64,000 nt of DNA from an uncultured Flavobacteriaceae bacterium (GCA_905182575.1 CAJJCA010000011.1:1-64000), one strand, 5' to 3'. Shown: positions 30,753-41,574, counted from the first letter of the stretch. Notes: generated by a model not told the origin, from the sequence alone. Program-made: numbers and translations.

Positions 30753-31320
30753 AAAAAATAAATTAATGCAAAATTTACGAAAAACTATTTAAATCTATAC
30801 TTTACGATGGGGATAAATTAACACTTAATTTTATCTCCGTTGAATGTATCAATGGTTTTTAGGCCCCATAAATTCATTTAACACATAACATTACTGTCTT
30901 TTCGAGTAATTGTATAAAAAATACCCGGCTATAAAACCGTTTGCTAAACCATAAATTAAAGAATGTACTTTAGAAATATAAACATATATTTCCTTTTTAG
31001 GGTTTTACCTCAATGGCTATAAAGTCAAATGACTCCTCACTGCATCCGCATACCTCCAACATCCATATATCCGGATGTGTTGTTATCAACAATTACATGC
31101 GAATTTGTCAAGAGTAAAAACCCAGCCACTTTGCTCATTTCTAATCGTGTGTCTGGCGACGATGCACCTGCAAATAGAATATAAGTGCTTCAAAATATTT
31201 TTAAATTATCTATGTTCTGTTTTTTTTAAACATTTTAAAAAAGAACTCTGTCTAAATTTTCTTACAAATCTAAAAGAACTTTGTGAATATTGGGTTTCTG
31301 ATTTTGATTGGAAAATGCAC
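30753..31320. other. 568-base gene-poor gap with a possible decayed ORF
   Basis: No convincing gene is present. The ORF-track entry at 31075 (plus) is cysteine/leucine-rich low-quality sequence that runs into the HI0933 gene and looks random. On the minus strand, a 50-codon open stretch from about 31189 to the TGA at 31037 reads FAGASSPDTRLEMSKVAGFL...TNSHVIVDNNTSGYMDVGG; this has coding-like composition but no start and no recognised family, so it may be the end of a decayed gene. The rest is AT-rich. Confidence 0.35.
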
Positions 31321-32544
31321 TCAAGCAAGCTTGCCCGCAATGAAGCCAGTGCTCCAAGCTGCTTGGAAATTATAACCTCCAGTTATTGCGTCAACATCTA
31401 TGACTTCACCAGCGAAATAGAGATTCGGGACTATTTTGCTTTTTAGTGTGTTTAGGTCAACATCGGCAAGCGAAACGCCACCACAGGTAACAAACTCTTC
31501 TTTGAAAGTTGTTTTTCCTGCTACTTTAAATTTATGCTGCGTAAGCAGTGTGATCAATTGGCGACTTTTTTTCTTCCCCAATTCTTTCCAGCTTCTCGAT
31601 ACAGGGATGTCACAGGTGACAACCAAATGCTTCCACAAACGCTGGGGGAGGGGAAATGATTTGTGGTTGATCACTTTCTTTTGAGGATTTATTTCGATAA
31701 AAGCTTGCAGCTTTTCAAAGAGCAGTTCTGTATTGGATTCATTCAGCCAATTGACTTGAACCTCAAACTGATATTCTTTGTCGCTCAATGCTCTTGCTCC
31801 AAAAGAAGAAGCTTTGAGGATGGCTGGACCACTCATTCCCCAATGGGTGATGAGCAATGGCCCTTGGGTTAGTATTTTAGTTCCACTTATTCTCACCTGT
31901 GCCTCTTCAACAGCAATCCCCATCAATGCTGTGATTGGTTCCTTGGGCATGTTAAAAGTAAAAAGTGAAGGTACTGGCGGAATGATTTCGTGTCCCAAAT
32001 TTTTTAACCAATCAAAGCTTTTAAGCTTTGGGCTTCCGCCTGTTGCTACAATTACGGAGTCGAAGGACTTGGATTTTTCATTATCGTTAAATTGGAGTAT
32101 CCATTTTTCATCTATTCGTTTTAGACTTTTGATGTGGGAGCTGCGTTTAAGGTTTACGCCTAGTTTTTCAATTGCTTCCATCAAACAATCTATGATACTT
32201 TGTGACTGATTGGAAACCGGAAAAATCCTTTGATCAGCTTCGGTATTTAAGGGCACTCCACGCTTTTCAAACCAATTTTTAGTGTCTTGTGTCGAAAATT
32301 GATGTAGTATTTTTTTAAGTTTTTTACCTCCCCTAGGATAGGACAAGCAGAGCGAATTGATGTCTGTATTGCCATTGGTCACATTACAGCGACCACCACC
32401 AGATACTTTTACCTTAGCCAGTACATTACTGGTTTTTTCAAAGAGAATAACTTCTGCTTCAGGGTGGTGTGTTTTAGCGGAAATCGCTGCGAAAAATCCT
32501 GCAGCACCTCCGCCCAATACCGCTATGTTTTTTTTAACCTCCAT
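31321..32544 (-). CDS. HI0933/YhiN-family flavoprotein
   Basis: A 407-residue FAD-dependent oxidoreductase of the HI0933 (aminoacetone oxidase-like) family. The dinucleotide site is AVLGGGAAGFFAAISAK; KVKVSGGGRCNVTNG is the family hallmark; and the C-terminus has FAGEVIDVDAITGGYNFQAAWSTG. The cellular substrate of this family is not established. It stands alone, 67 bases downstream of leuB's 3' end, in the same orientation. Uninterrupted. Confidence 0.87.
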   Translation of the reverse strand: MEVKKNIAVLGGGAAGFFAAISAKTHHPEAEVILFEKTSNVLAKVKVSGGGRCNVTNGNTDINSLCLSYPRGGKKLKKILHQFSTQDTKNWFEKRGVPLNTEADQRIFPVSNQSQSIIDCLMEAIEKLGVNLKRSSHIKSLKRIDEKWILQFNDNEKSKSFDSVIVATGGSPKLKSFDWLKNLGHEIIPPVPSLFTFNMPKEPITALMGIAVEEAQVRISGTKILTQGPLLITHWGMSGPAILKASSFGARALSDKEYQFEVQVNWLNESNTELLFEKLQAFIEINPQKKVINHKSFPLPQRLWKHLVVTCDIPVSRSWKELGKKKSRQLITLLTQHKFKVAGKTTFKEEFVTCGGVSLADVDLNTLKSKIVPNLYFAGEVIDVDAITGGYNFQAAWSTGFIAGKLA

Positions 32545-32611
32545 CTGTTCGAAGGTAGGGTTTTAACCTGCCAAACTTTTAATTCCAAATAATATAAAAA
32601 ATTAAAAAATA

Positions 32612-33676
32612 TTATTTTATTTGACTGGCTAAATAATCTCCAACTTCACTGGTTTTATAGGCTTTATCATTCCCTTCAACCAAGTCTTCTGTGACAATGC
32701 CTTCTTCGAGCGATTGATCGACAATTTTTCGAATCAAGGCCCCTTCTTCATGTAAACCAAATGCCATTTCAAACATCATTGCTGCAGACAAAACTGTGGC
32801 CAGTGGATTGGCGATGTCTTTACCCGTAGCTTGAGGAAAAGATCCGTGAATGGGCTCGAATAGACCAATTTTAGATCCAACAGATGCAGAGGGCATCAAA
32901 CCCATTGAACCTGAGATAACTGAAGCTTCGTCGGTGAGAATGTCACCAAAAAGGTTTTCAGTAATCAATACGTCATAACTGTTTGGCCATTGCACCAAAC
33001 GCATGGCAACGGCATCGACAAATTCATAAGCAACTTCAACTTCTGGATAATCCTTTTCCATCAATTGAACAGTTTCTCTCCACAGTCGAGAACTTTCCAA
33101 AACGTTTGCCTTGTCTACACAGCATAATTTTTTAGATCGGGTCATGGCCAATTCAAAACCTTTTTTAGCCAACCGTTGTATTTCACTTCGGGTATAAGTA
33201 CAAGTGTCAAAGGCGGTGTTGCCATCATCTTTTCTTCCTCGTTCTCCAAAATAAATTCCACCCGTTAATTCTCTTAAAAAAACCAAATCTGTTCCCTCAA
33301 TTCGTTCTCTTTTTAAGGGAGACTTGTCAATTAATGACGGGAAAGTAAAAGTCGGGCGTACATTAGCAAATAGCCCTAATTTTTGACGCATTTTTAAAAG
33401 TCCTTGTTCGGGTCTTACTTTTGCAGAAGGGTCATTGTCAAAACGTGGATGTCCGATGGCGCCAAATAAAACAGCGTCAGAGGCCAAACATACTTCATGA
33501 GTACTGTCTGGATAAGGTTCTCCCACCGCATCAATAGCTACAGCACCAGTCAATGCAGGCATCCATTCGATTTGATGATCAAATTTTTTAGCAATTGCAT
33601 CGGATACTTTAACTGCTTGATCGATTACTTCTGGACCAATACCGTCTCCGGCCAATAAGGCAATTTTTAATTTCAT
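32612..33676 (-). CDS. leuB: 3-isopropylmalate dehydrogenase
   Basis: It oxidises and decarboxylates 3-isopropylmalate (and 3-methylmalate in the citramalate route) with NAD+. The 354-residue protein shows LLAGDGIGPEVIDQ, LTGGIYFGERGRKDDG, and the metal/NAD signature NLFGDILTDEASVISGSMGLMPSASVG. It is the last gene of the leu operon, 10 bases after the cimA-like gene. Uninterrupted. Confidence 0.95.
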   Translation of the reverse strand: MKLKIALLAGDGIGPEVIDQAVKVSDAIAKKFDHQIEWMPALTGAVAIDAVGEPYPDSTHEVCLASDAVLFGAIGHPRFDNDPSAKVRPEQGLLKMRQKLGLFANVRPTFTFPSLIDKSPLKRERIEGTDLVFLRELTGGIYFGERGRKDDGNTAFDTCTYTRSEIQRLAKKGFELAMTRSKKLCCVDKANVLESSRLWRETVQLMEKDYPEVEVAYEFVDAVAMRLVQWPNSYDVLITENLFGDILTDEASVISGSMGLMPSASVGSKIGLFEPIHGSFPQATGKDIANPLATVLSAAMMFEMAFGLHEEGALIRKIVDQSLEEGIVTEDLVEGNDKAYKTSEVGDYLASQIK

Positions 33677-33686
33677 ATGTCGTTAA

Positions 33687-35207
33687 TTAATTTAATTTGA
33701 CGTTTAGCATTTTTTCAGTTGCCTTGATGGCAGCTACGGTTTGATCAGAATCTAAACCACGTGTGGTGAACTCCTTAGTACTACTTTTCCAGGTAACAAA
33801 AGTTTCACACAAAGCATCCGAATTACTTCCCGGTGGAATACGAACCGCGTAGTCAACCAAAAGAGGTAATTCTAATTTTTTCTTTTTATAAATTATTTTT
33901 AAGGCCCTCATAAAAGCATCAAATTGTCCATCTCCTGAGGCACTTGCTTCCATGATTTCTCCATCGATTTCTAGAGAGATTGTCGTGTTGGGTTGAAGTC
34001 CCTTGGAATGTGTAAGTGCATAGGATTTAACCAATACTCTTTCTTCCATGGCACTATTGAGAACGTCCGATATTATATAAGGGAGATCCTCTGTTGTGAC
34101 CCTTTCTTTTTTATCTCCCAACTCAATGATGCGTTGGGTGACCTTTTTTACTTCATCATCATTAAGTGTAACGCCTAATTTTTGAAGGTTTTTCTGAATG
34201 TTCGCTTTACCAGAGGTTTTTCCTAGAGCATATTCTCTCGTTCTACCAAAACGTTCTGGTAATAGGTTGTTGAAATAGAGGTTCTTCTTCTTGTCACCGT
34301 CGGCGTGGATTCCAGCAGTTTGAGTGAAAACATTTTCACCCACGATAGGTTTGTTCGCTGGGACGATAAAACCTGTAAAAGTAGAAACCAACTTGCTCAC
34401 CTTATGCAGTGCGGTTTCATTAATGTTTATTTTAATTTCGGGTAAAAAATCTTTGATGTTGGCCACCGCACTCGCCATTGGTGTATTTCCAGCGCGCTCT
34501 CCCATTCCATTGATGGTGAGATGCAATCCATGACATCCAGCTCTCAAGGCCTCCATACTATTGGCGACACTTAGGTCATAATCATTGTGACCATGAAAAT
34601 CGAAATGTAATTCGGGAAACTTAGAAACGATTTCAGAAACAAATTTAAAAGTCTCCAAATGAGTGAGGATCCCTAAAGTATCGGGTAGCAATACCCTTTT
34701 GATTGGTTGTGTGGCAATGAAAGATAAATATTCGTCGACATAGGCCCTGGAGTTTCGCATACCATTGCTCCAATCTTCCAAATAAACATTGGTGGTAATG
34801 CCTTCTCTTTCTGCTTCTAAAACATTGTCCTCAATTTCTTTGAAATGTTGATCAGGTGTTTTTTTAAGCTGATGTGTCAGGTGGTTTAAAGACCCTTTTG
34901 TTAATAAATTCTGAACTTTTGCACCAGAATCTTTTAACCAATTTAAGGAGGTTCCTTGGTCTACAAAAGTTAAGATTTCAATGCGATCCAACAGTGATTT
35001 GCTTTTGGCCCAAGCAGCAATTTCTTTTACCGAATTCAATTCTCCCTCAGAGACTCTTGCCGAGGCAATCTCAATGCGATCTACTTTTAACTCTTCTAAT
35101 AATAACTTAGAAAGTGTTAGTTTTTCAGCTACAGAAAACGACACCCCTGAGGTTTGTTCGCCATCCCTAAGCGTGGTGTCCATGATTTCAATAGTTCTTT
35201 TTTTCAT
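33687..35207 (-). CDS. cimA: Citramalate synthase of the Leptospira type (LeuA-like)
   Basis: It belongs to the isopropylmalate/citramalate synthase family: [16 protein letters not shown] at the start, FHGHNDYDLSVANSMEA for the metal site, TQTAGIHADGDKKKNL in the linker and a C-terminal LeuA allosteric domain ending VAAIKATEKMLN; 506 residues. As I recall the Leptospira interrogans citramalate synthase, this protein matches it closely (for example VDRIEIASARVSEGEL, NLLTKGSLNHL and NVYLEDWSNG). Its pyruvate-pocket residues Leu81, Leu104 and Tyr144 correspond here, with a constant offset of 2, to Leu79, Leu102 and Tyr142. That supports acetyl-CoA plus pyruvate to citramalate. Automated annotation would call it 2-isopropylmalate synthase. 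A separate leuA starts this operon. Confidence 0.8.
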   Translation of the reverse strand: MKKRTIEIMDTTLRDGEQTSGVSFSVAEKLTLSKLLLEELKVDRIEIASARVSEGELNSVKEIAAWAKSKSLLDRIEILTFVDQGTSLNWLKDSGAKVQNLLTKGSLNHLTHQLKKTPDQHFKEIEDNVLEAEREGITTNVYLEDWSNGMRNSRAYVDEYLSFIATQPIKRVLLPDTLGILTHLETFKFVSEIVSKFPELHFDFHGHNDYDLSVANSMEALRAGCHGLHLTINGMGERAGNTPMASAVANIKDFLPEIKININETALHKVSKLVSTFTGFIVPANKPIVGENVFTQTAGIHADGDKKKNLYFNNLLPERFGRTREYALGKTSGKANIQKNLQKLGVTLNDDEVKKVTQRIIELGDKKERVTTEDLPYIISDVLNSAMEERVLVKSYALTHSKGLQPNTTISLEIDGEIMEASASGDGQFDAFMRALKIIYKKKKLELPLLVDYAVRIPPGSNSDALCETFVTWKSSTKEFTTRGLDSDQTVAAIKATEKMLNVKLN

Positions 35208-35229
35208 CGCAAGGTTTGAGAAAGAAAGT

Positions 35230-35827
35230 TTAGAGTGGAGTATTTTTAGAAAATTCTTTGATTTCTTCTTTTACAGCTAAGAAGATAGTCGATATCGTCA
35301 AAACCATTCAACATGTTTTCTTTTTTATAAGGGTTGATGTCAAAATTTTCAGATTCTCCAGTAGTGTCAAGAGTAACCTTTTGATTTTCTAGATCAATCG
35401 TAATTGAGGTTTTTGGATCAGCATTGACCGCTTCAAACATTTTGGCTGAAAATTCTGCAGATACTTGAACTGGTAAAACACCAATGTTTAAACAATTATT
35501 TCTGAAAATATCCGCAAAGAAACTTGAAATAACGCATCGAAAACCATAATCATAGATCGCCCAAGCAGCATGTTCTCTTGAGGATCCGGAGCCAAAGTTT
35601 TTTTCTCCTAATAAAATTTGTCCACTGAACTTGGCGTTATTGAGAACAAAATCTTCTTTAGGACTGTCATCATTATTGTATCTCCAGTCACGAAATAAGT
35701 TGTCTCCAAAACCAATGCGCTCTGTCGCTTTTAAAAATCGAGCAGGAATGATTTGATCAGTATCTACGTTTTCGATTGGAAGTGGAACTGCTGTACTTGT
35801 TAGTACCTTAAATTTATCGTAAGCCAT
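35230..35827 (-). CDS. leuD: 3-isopropylmalate dehydratase small subunit, frame interrupted near its end
   Basis: It is the swivelling small subunit of isopropylmalate isomerase. The N-terminal [28 protein letters not shown] and [31 protein letters not shown] are diagnostic. The ORF track ends it at 35246 with a basic tail, but a +1 shift at about 35274-35282 (CTT-AGC-TGT where CTT-GCT-GTA is expected) restores the family end [17 protein letters not shown] and moves the stop to 35230. It follows leuC by 3 bases. Confidence 0.92.
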
Positions 35828-35830
35828 TTA

Positions 35831-37228
35831 TTAATTTATTAACGTTCTTGGATCAGTTACTTTTCCTGTTACTGCAGCCGCTGCTGCCATGATTGGACTT
35901 GCCAATAGGGTTCTAGAGCCAGGTCCTTGTCGTCCTTCAAAATTTCTGTTTGATGTGCTAACAGCATATTTTCCAGTAGGAACTTTGTCATCATTCATTG
36001 CCAAACAAGCTGAGCATCCTGGTTCGCGAAGTTCAAAGCCAGATTCCTTAAGGATATCTAATAAACCTTCTTCTTCAATTGCCTTTTCTACTTTATGCGA
36101 TCCAGGAACCAACCAAGCGGTTACATTGGATGCTTTCTTTCGACCTTTAACGATTTCTGTAAAAGCCCTAAAATCTTCAATTCTACCGTTGGTACAACTT
36201 CCTAAAAACACAAAGTCAATTTCTTTACCGATCATTGTATCCCCTTCTTCATATCCCATGTAGTTCAATGACTTTTTGTAAGTGGCTGCTCCACCGTCGA
36301 TGGATTCTGCCATTGGGATGCCTTTCGAAATTCCAATCCCCATTCCAGGGTTTGTTCCGTAAGTAATCATCGGTTCTATAGAATTCCCATCGAAAACAAG
36401 TTCTTGGTCAAACACAGCATCCGCATCGGTCTTAAGATCTGACCAATATTCCATTGCTTTGTCCCAGTTTTCACCCTTAGGCGTAAACTCTCTGTCTTTT
36501 ATGTATTCAAATGTTTTTTCGTCTGGAGCAATCATTCCACCTCTGGCACCCATTTCGATACTGAGGTTGCAGACGGTCATTCTTCCTTCCATACTCATTT
36601 CATTAAAAACTTCTCCAGCATACTCCACAAAATAACCTGTGGCACCTGAGGTAGATAATTGTGAAATAATGAAAAGCGCCACATCTTTTGGGCCAACTCC
36701 TTTTTCAAGAGATCCCTTGATGGTGATGCGCATTTTTTTTGGTTTGGGTTGCAAAATACATTGCGTCGATAAAACCATTTCTACTTCCGAAGTTCCAATT
36801 CCAAAAGCAATCGCACCAAAAGCACCATGAGTTGAAGTGTGTGAATCTCCACATACGATCGTTGCACCTGGGAGGGTAATTCCATATTCAGGCCCTACCA
36901 CGTGTACAATACCGTTTTTTTCGTGACCCAATCCCCAATAAGAAATACCATGCGCTGTCGCATTTTTTTCTAAGGCGTCCAATTGTTTTGCGGACAAAGG
37001 ATCTGCAACGGGCAGGTGTTGATTGATGGTTGGCGTGTTGTGATCCGCTGTTGCGAAAGTACGCTCAGGATACAATACGCTAATGTTTCTGTTGTCTAAT
37101 CCCAAAAAAGCTACAGGACTGGTAACCTCGTGTACCATGTGGCGATCGATGAACAAGACATCGGGTCCATCTTTTATTTGTTGGACCACGTGGGAATCCC
37201 AAACTTTATCAAAAAGTGTTTTTTTCAT
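35831..37228 (-). CDS. leuC: 3-isopropylmalate dehydratase large subunit
   Basis: It is the aconitase-family Fe-S subunit interconverting 2- and 3-isopropylmalate; it also processes citramalate. The cluster cysteines are in [12 protein letters not shown] and [34 protein letters not shown] is the family signature. It is 465 residues and uninterrupted, and lies between leuA (21 bases) and leuD in the operon. Confidence 0.95.
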   Translation of the reverse strand: MKKTLFDKVWDSHVVQQIKDGPDVLFIDRHMVHEVTSPVAFLGLDNRNISVLYPERTFATADHNTPTINQHLPVADPLSAKQLDALEKNATAHGISYWGLGHEKNGIVHVVGPEYGITLPGATIVCGDSHTSTHGAFGAIAFGIGTSEVEMVLSTQCILQPKPKKMRITIKGSLEKGVGPKDVALFIISQLSTSGATGYFVEYAGEVFNEMSMEGRMTVCNLSIEMGARGGMIAPDEKTFEYIKDREFTPKGENWDKAMEYWSDLKTDADAVFDQELVFDGNSIEPMITYGTNPGMGIGISKGIPMAESIDGGAATYKKSLNYMGYEEGDTMIGKEIDFVFLGSCTNGRIEDFRAFTEIVKGRKKASNVTAWLVPGSHKVEKAIEEEGLLDILKESGFELREPGCSACLAMNDDKVPTGKYAVSTSNRNFEGRQGPGSRTLLASPIMAAAAAVTGKVTDPRTLIN

Positions 37229-37249
37229 TTGTTTTAAAATAATTGTTTT

Positions 37250-38402
37250 TTAGAATCCGCAGGATTCAATAATTTCAGGAATGTCTTCATCACTGACCTC
37301 TTTTTGTTGATCAGCAACTTTTAAAAACTGTTCATATACTTTATCTAGTTGAAGTTTATCTAATTCAAAACCAATATTTTTGGCGCGGTAGGCCAATGCT
37401 GCTCTTCCGCTTCTGGCAGTTAAAACAATCGCAGACTCGGTTACTCCGACATCTAGGGGTCATTATTTCATAAGTTTCTCTTCTCTTGATCACGCCGTCT
37501 TGATGAATGCCTGAACTGTGTGCAAAAGCATTGGCGCCAACCACTGCTTTGTTGGGCTGAACTGGCATACCCATGCTGTCAGAAACCAATTGGCTTGTTG
37601 AGTATAGCAATTTGGAATTAATTCGAGTGTCTAAATTTAAACTGTCGTGTTGCTTCATAATCATTACAACTTCCTCTAAAGAAGTGTTTCCAGCGCGCTC
37701 CCCAATTCCATTGATGGTACATTCAATTTGTCTTGCACCATTAATGATTCCAGCAATCGAATTTGCAGTCGCCATCCCCAAGTCATTGTGGCAATGACAT
37801 GAAAGGACGGCTTTGTCAATTCCAGTAACGTTTTCTTTTAAATATTTAATTTTTGCACCATATTCTTCTGGCAAACAATAGCCAGTGGTGTCTGGAATAT
37901 TTAGAACAGTTGCCCCCGCCTTAATGACAGCTTCGCATACCCTGGCAAGAAACTCGTTATCAGTTCGTCCGGCATCTTCCGCATAAAACTCTACATCCTC
38001 AACAAAAGTTTTGGCATAGCTCACTGCAGCTACTGCACGTTCGATGATTTTTTCTCTATCAGAATTGAATTTGTATTTGATGTGGGAGTCTGAAGTTCCA
38101 ATTCCTGTGTGAATTCGAGAAAGTTTGGCGTGCTTAAGCGCTTCTGCTGCAACCTCAATATCTTTCTTCACAGCTCGAGTCAATCCACAAACTCTTGCAT
38201 TTTTAATCAGCTTTGAAATTTGTACCACAGAATCGAAGTCACCAGGACTTGAAACTGGAAATCCTGCCTCTAGTATGTCAACACCCAAAAAATCAAGGCG
38301 TTCTGCAATGATAAGTTTGTTTTTGGTGTCTAATTTACAACCTGGCACTTGTTCTCCATCTCTTAAGGTAGTGTCGAAAATTTGGACGTATTCGTTGTTC
38401 AT
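37250..38402 (-). CDS. leuA: 2-isopropylmalate synthase, frame interrupted once
   Basis: It condenses acetyl-CoA with 2-oxoisovalerate, the entry to leucine. Motifs: [17 protein letters not shown], the metal site [15 protein letters not shown] and [15 protein letters not shown]. The track ORF ends at 37365 with an unrelated tail. At about 37455 a +1 shift at CCT-AGA-TGT gives [20 protein letters not shown] and then a family-like end down to ESCGF with a stop at 37250. With one base removed, one residue of the usual TPEDVG is missing, so two missing bases is the alternative. About 384 residues, without the regulatory domain that the cimA-like gene has. Confidence 0.9.
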
Positions 38403-38489
38403 TTGCGGTACTCGGATATTAATTTAAACTAAATTATAATGAAATATGAAATAGTGGGGTTATATTAATATTTTTATTACAATATTCTA

Positions 38490-38497
38490 TACATTTG
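38490..38497 (+). promoter_or_regulatory. Candidate -7 element (TACATTTG) before the 38549 gene
   Basis: It is a TAnnTTTG match in the divergent region between leuA and the hypothetical gene at 38549, 51 bases before that ATG. No clear -33 TTG is at the standard spacing, so support is limited. Confidence 0.3.
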
Positions 38498-38548
38498 TTT
38501 TCCATTTAAGTCGTTATAAAACAATAGATTAAACCAGATTTTACTACA

Positions 38549-40115
38549 ATGATTAATGAACAAAAAGACAACTTATTTCAGCTGATAAAATCGCTCACAA
38601 AATCTGAAAAGCGTCAATTTAAACTTTACGTAGGCCGAATGGGGTCTAACAACGACGCAAAATTCCTGAGCCTTTTTAATCTTTTGGACAAGTTAGAGAA
38701 GTATAGTGAAACCGCAATCCTTAAAAAAGGAATTGTTTCTAAGCAACAAGTTGTCTAATTTGAAAGCCCATTTGTTCAAACAGATATTAATTAGTTTACG
38801 GCTCAACCCAATTCATCAAAACATTCGAATCCAGATCAGAGAGCAAATGGATTTTGCTGCCATTTTATATCAAAAAGGATTGTATAAATTGAGTCTAAAG
38901 ATCTTAGACAAAGCAAAAATGCTTGCCCTTAAAAACGAAGAAAAATATTCTGCTTTTGATATTGTGGAGTTTGAAAAGTTAATAGAGTCTCAATACATCA
39001 CAAGAAGTCTAACCAACCGGGCGCAAGAATTGATTAAGGAAGCTGATTTCCTTAGAACGCAAAACGACTTGGCCAGTAAGCTTTCTAATTTATCCCTTTT
39101 ACTTTATGAGCGTTTGATCAAAACAGGCTATGCCAAAAGTGATCAGGAGTTTAGAGAGATCACTAAGTTTTTTTATGAAAAAATGCCGACAATGGAGGTT
39201 GAAAAACTTGGGTTTAGAGAAAAACTTTGGTACTACAAAGCACATGTCTGGTATAGTTTTTTGGTTCAAGATTTTTTATCATCCTTTAAATATGCCTCTA
39301 AGTGGGTTACTATGTTTGATGAAAAGCCAGAAATGATTTTGATTCATCCCGTTTTTTATCTCAAAGGGAATAATTTTTTAATGGAGTCCTTGGCCCTTAT
39401 CAAGTATCCTGAGAAGTTTAAGATTACCCTTCGAAATATGCTTGGAAAAATCAATTCTTTAGAGTTTTCTAAGAATGAAAACCTTGCAGGCTTAAGCTTC
39501 TTGTATTATTACTTTATTGGGCATACTGAATTTCTTCAAGGAAATTTTGAAGGAGAACTTGCGATACTTCCTGAAGTGACAAAAGGGATTGAAGATTTTA
39601 GAAATCAGATTGATCCGCACCACATCATGATGTTTTATTATAAAATTGCTTGTCTGTATTTTGGCTCAGGAGACAATGAAAATTGCATCGTTTATCTGAA
39701 CAAAATTATAAGTGACAAACACCTGAAAATGCGAGAAGATCTTCTATGCTTTACTAGAATTTTAAATGTCGTAGCGCATTATGAAGCAGGATTTGATTAT
39801 CATTTAGAAAACCATTTGAGAGAAACCTATAAGTATCTGATTAAAATGGACGATTTGCATGAAGTTCAAAAAGCAATGATGCGATTTGTCAGGAGCTTGG
39901 GTGATATTTATCCGCACGAATTGAAAGCCGCTTTTGTTAAATTACACAAGGAGTTAAAGCAATATGAAGAAGATCCTTACGAACGAAGGGCCTTTTTATA
40001 TCTAGACATTTTGTCTTGGTTGGAAAGTAAAATCGAAAACCGCTCAATTGGAGAGATTATTAGAGAAAAAGCAAAAGTAATTAATCGGAAAGAACGAAAT
40101 TCCATTCCGGTTTAG
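38549..40115 (+). CDS. Conserved flavobacterial helical-repeat protein of unknown function, frame interrupted once
   Basis: The reconstructed product has about 521 residues. It begins MINEQKDNLFQLIKSLTKSEKRQFKLYVGR and continues with helical, TPR-like segments (for example YQKGLYKLSLKILDKAKMLALKNEEKY). I know such proteins as conserved hypotheticals in Flavobacteriaceae but know no function. A +1 break at about 38748-38753 (CAA-GTT-GTC) joins KKGIVSKQQ to SNLKAHLFKQILISLRL. No signal peptide or membrane segment is seen. It is divergent from leuA and overlaps the convergent RluA-type gene by 35 bases. Confidence 0.8.
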
Positions 40116-40739
40116 AAGGGGGAGGAGCAATGATTTCTATCCTTTCCTTCGAAATAGGATGACTTACCGTCAGTGACCTTGCGTGAAGATCAATACTCCC
40201 GTCCGGATTGCTTCTTTTAGCGCCGTATTTTAAATCTCCTTTGATGGGATGTCCCAATGCGCAGAGCTGACTTCTTATTTGGTGGTGACGGCCTGTTTCT
40301 AATGTGATTTCAAGTAACAAATAACGGTCTAATTCTTTTCTTTTGTTATAATGAAGAATTGCTTTTTTAGTATTGGTTTGCTCCTCATCGAATGCAAAAG
40401 ACTTATTCATTTTTTGATTTCTCCTGAGCCAATGAGTCAAAGTCCCTTTTTTAGATTTGAAGGTTTTGTTGACAAGCGCCCAATAGACTTTTTGAACATT
40501 TCATTTAATCTTTTCAGTGATTTTGAAGTTTTTGTAAAAATGATAACTCCGCTAGTTGGTCTATCTAACCTGTGAGTTATTCCTAAAAATACATTTCCTG
40601 GTTTATTGTATTTTTTTTTGATGTAGGCTTTGACTTTATCCGCTAACGGGACATCGCCTGTTTTATCTCCCTGAACCAAATCTCCTGAAGGTTTGTTAAT
40701 TGCAATAAGATGATTGTCTTCGAAAAGAATGTTGAGCAA
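40081..40739 (-). CDS. RluA-family pseudouridine synthase, frame interrupted once
   Basis: It isomerises uridine in rRNA or tRNA. The N-terminal part has INKPSGDLVQ and the catalytic aspartate in GITHRLDRPTSGVIIFTKT; the C-terminal part has LLEITLETGRHHQIRSQLCALGHPIKGDLKYGAKR. A -1 break at about 40484-40490 separates NEMFKKS from YWALVNKTFKSKKGTLTHW; one missing base explains it. About 219 residues, without an S4 domain. The modified position cannot be inferred. Its 5' end is 14 bases after the end of panB. Confidence 0.87.
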
Positions 40740-40753
40740 AATAGGAGGTTTTT

Positions 40754-41574
40754 TTAATATTGTTCTTTGTCGTTCGGAAAGTCATTACTTTTAACATCCA
40801 AAGGTGAAGGCTTGAATAGCTTGACTGATTTTGGTATTTAGATCTAAATAACGTCTCAAAAAGCGTGGACTGAATTCTGTACTCATTCCCAACATGTCAT
40901 GAAGCACCAAAACCTGACCATCCACTTCATTCCCCGCGCCGATTCCAATGATTGGAATGTTGACTTCTCTTGCCACTTTGCAGCGAGTTTAGCAGGAATT
41001 TTTTCTAAAACAATACCAAAACAACCAATTTCTTCAAGCATCTTTGAATCTTCGACGAGTTGTTTCGCTTCACTTTCTTTTTTGGCTCTTACGGTGTAAG
41101 TTCCAAATTTATAGATCGACTGTGGCGTAAGTCCCAAATGTCCCATCACCGGAATTCCAGCCTGTAGAATTCTTACGATAGATTCTTTAATTTGACTTCC
41201 GCCTTCAAGTTTTACTGCATGCGCTCCTGCTTCTTTCATGATCCGTATTGCAGATCGAAGCGCTTCTTTAGAATCAGATTGATAAGATCCAAAAGGTAAA
41301 TCGACAACGACTAAAGCGCGCTCAACCCCCCGTATGACACCAGAGGCGTGGTAAATCATTTGATCTAAAGTTATGGGTAGCGTCGTTTCATGACCTGCCA
41401 TCACATTGGAAGCCGAATCGCCAACCAATATAATGTCAATTCCAGCCTTGTCTACAATACCCGCTAGGGTGAAGTCATAGGCAGTAAGCATTGCGATTTT
41501 TTCGCCTCTCTGCTTCATCTTTCAGACAAACTATTTGTCGTTATACGGGTATAATCTTTGGCCACTTTTGACAT
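40754..41574 (-). CDS. panB: 3-methyl-2-oxobutanoate hydroxymethyltransferase, frame interrupted three times
   Basis: First step of pantothenate synthesis: it adds a hydroxymethyl group from methylene-THF to 2-oxoisovalerate (from the ilv pathway). Signatures: [48 protein letters not shown] and [23 protein letters not shown]. Three breaks are needed: near 41515-41524 (-1) joins the true start [18 protein letters not shown] to MKQRGEKI; near 40976-40980 (-1) joins AKLAAK to VAREVNIP; near 40798 (+1) restores the tail [14 protein letters not shown] and the stop at 40754. That density in 820 bases of an otherwise perfect family sequence points to base-calling errors. Confidence 0.9.

Noticed and set aside
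31075-31446. 123-residue plus-strand ORF
   Set aside because: Overlaps the 3' end of the HI0933 gene on the other strand and has no protein-like pattern; judged random.
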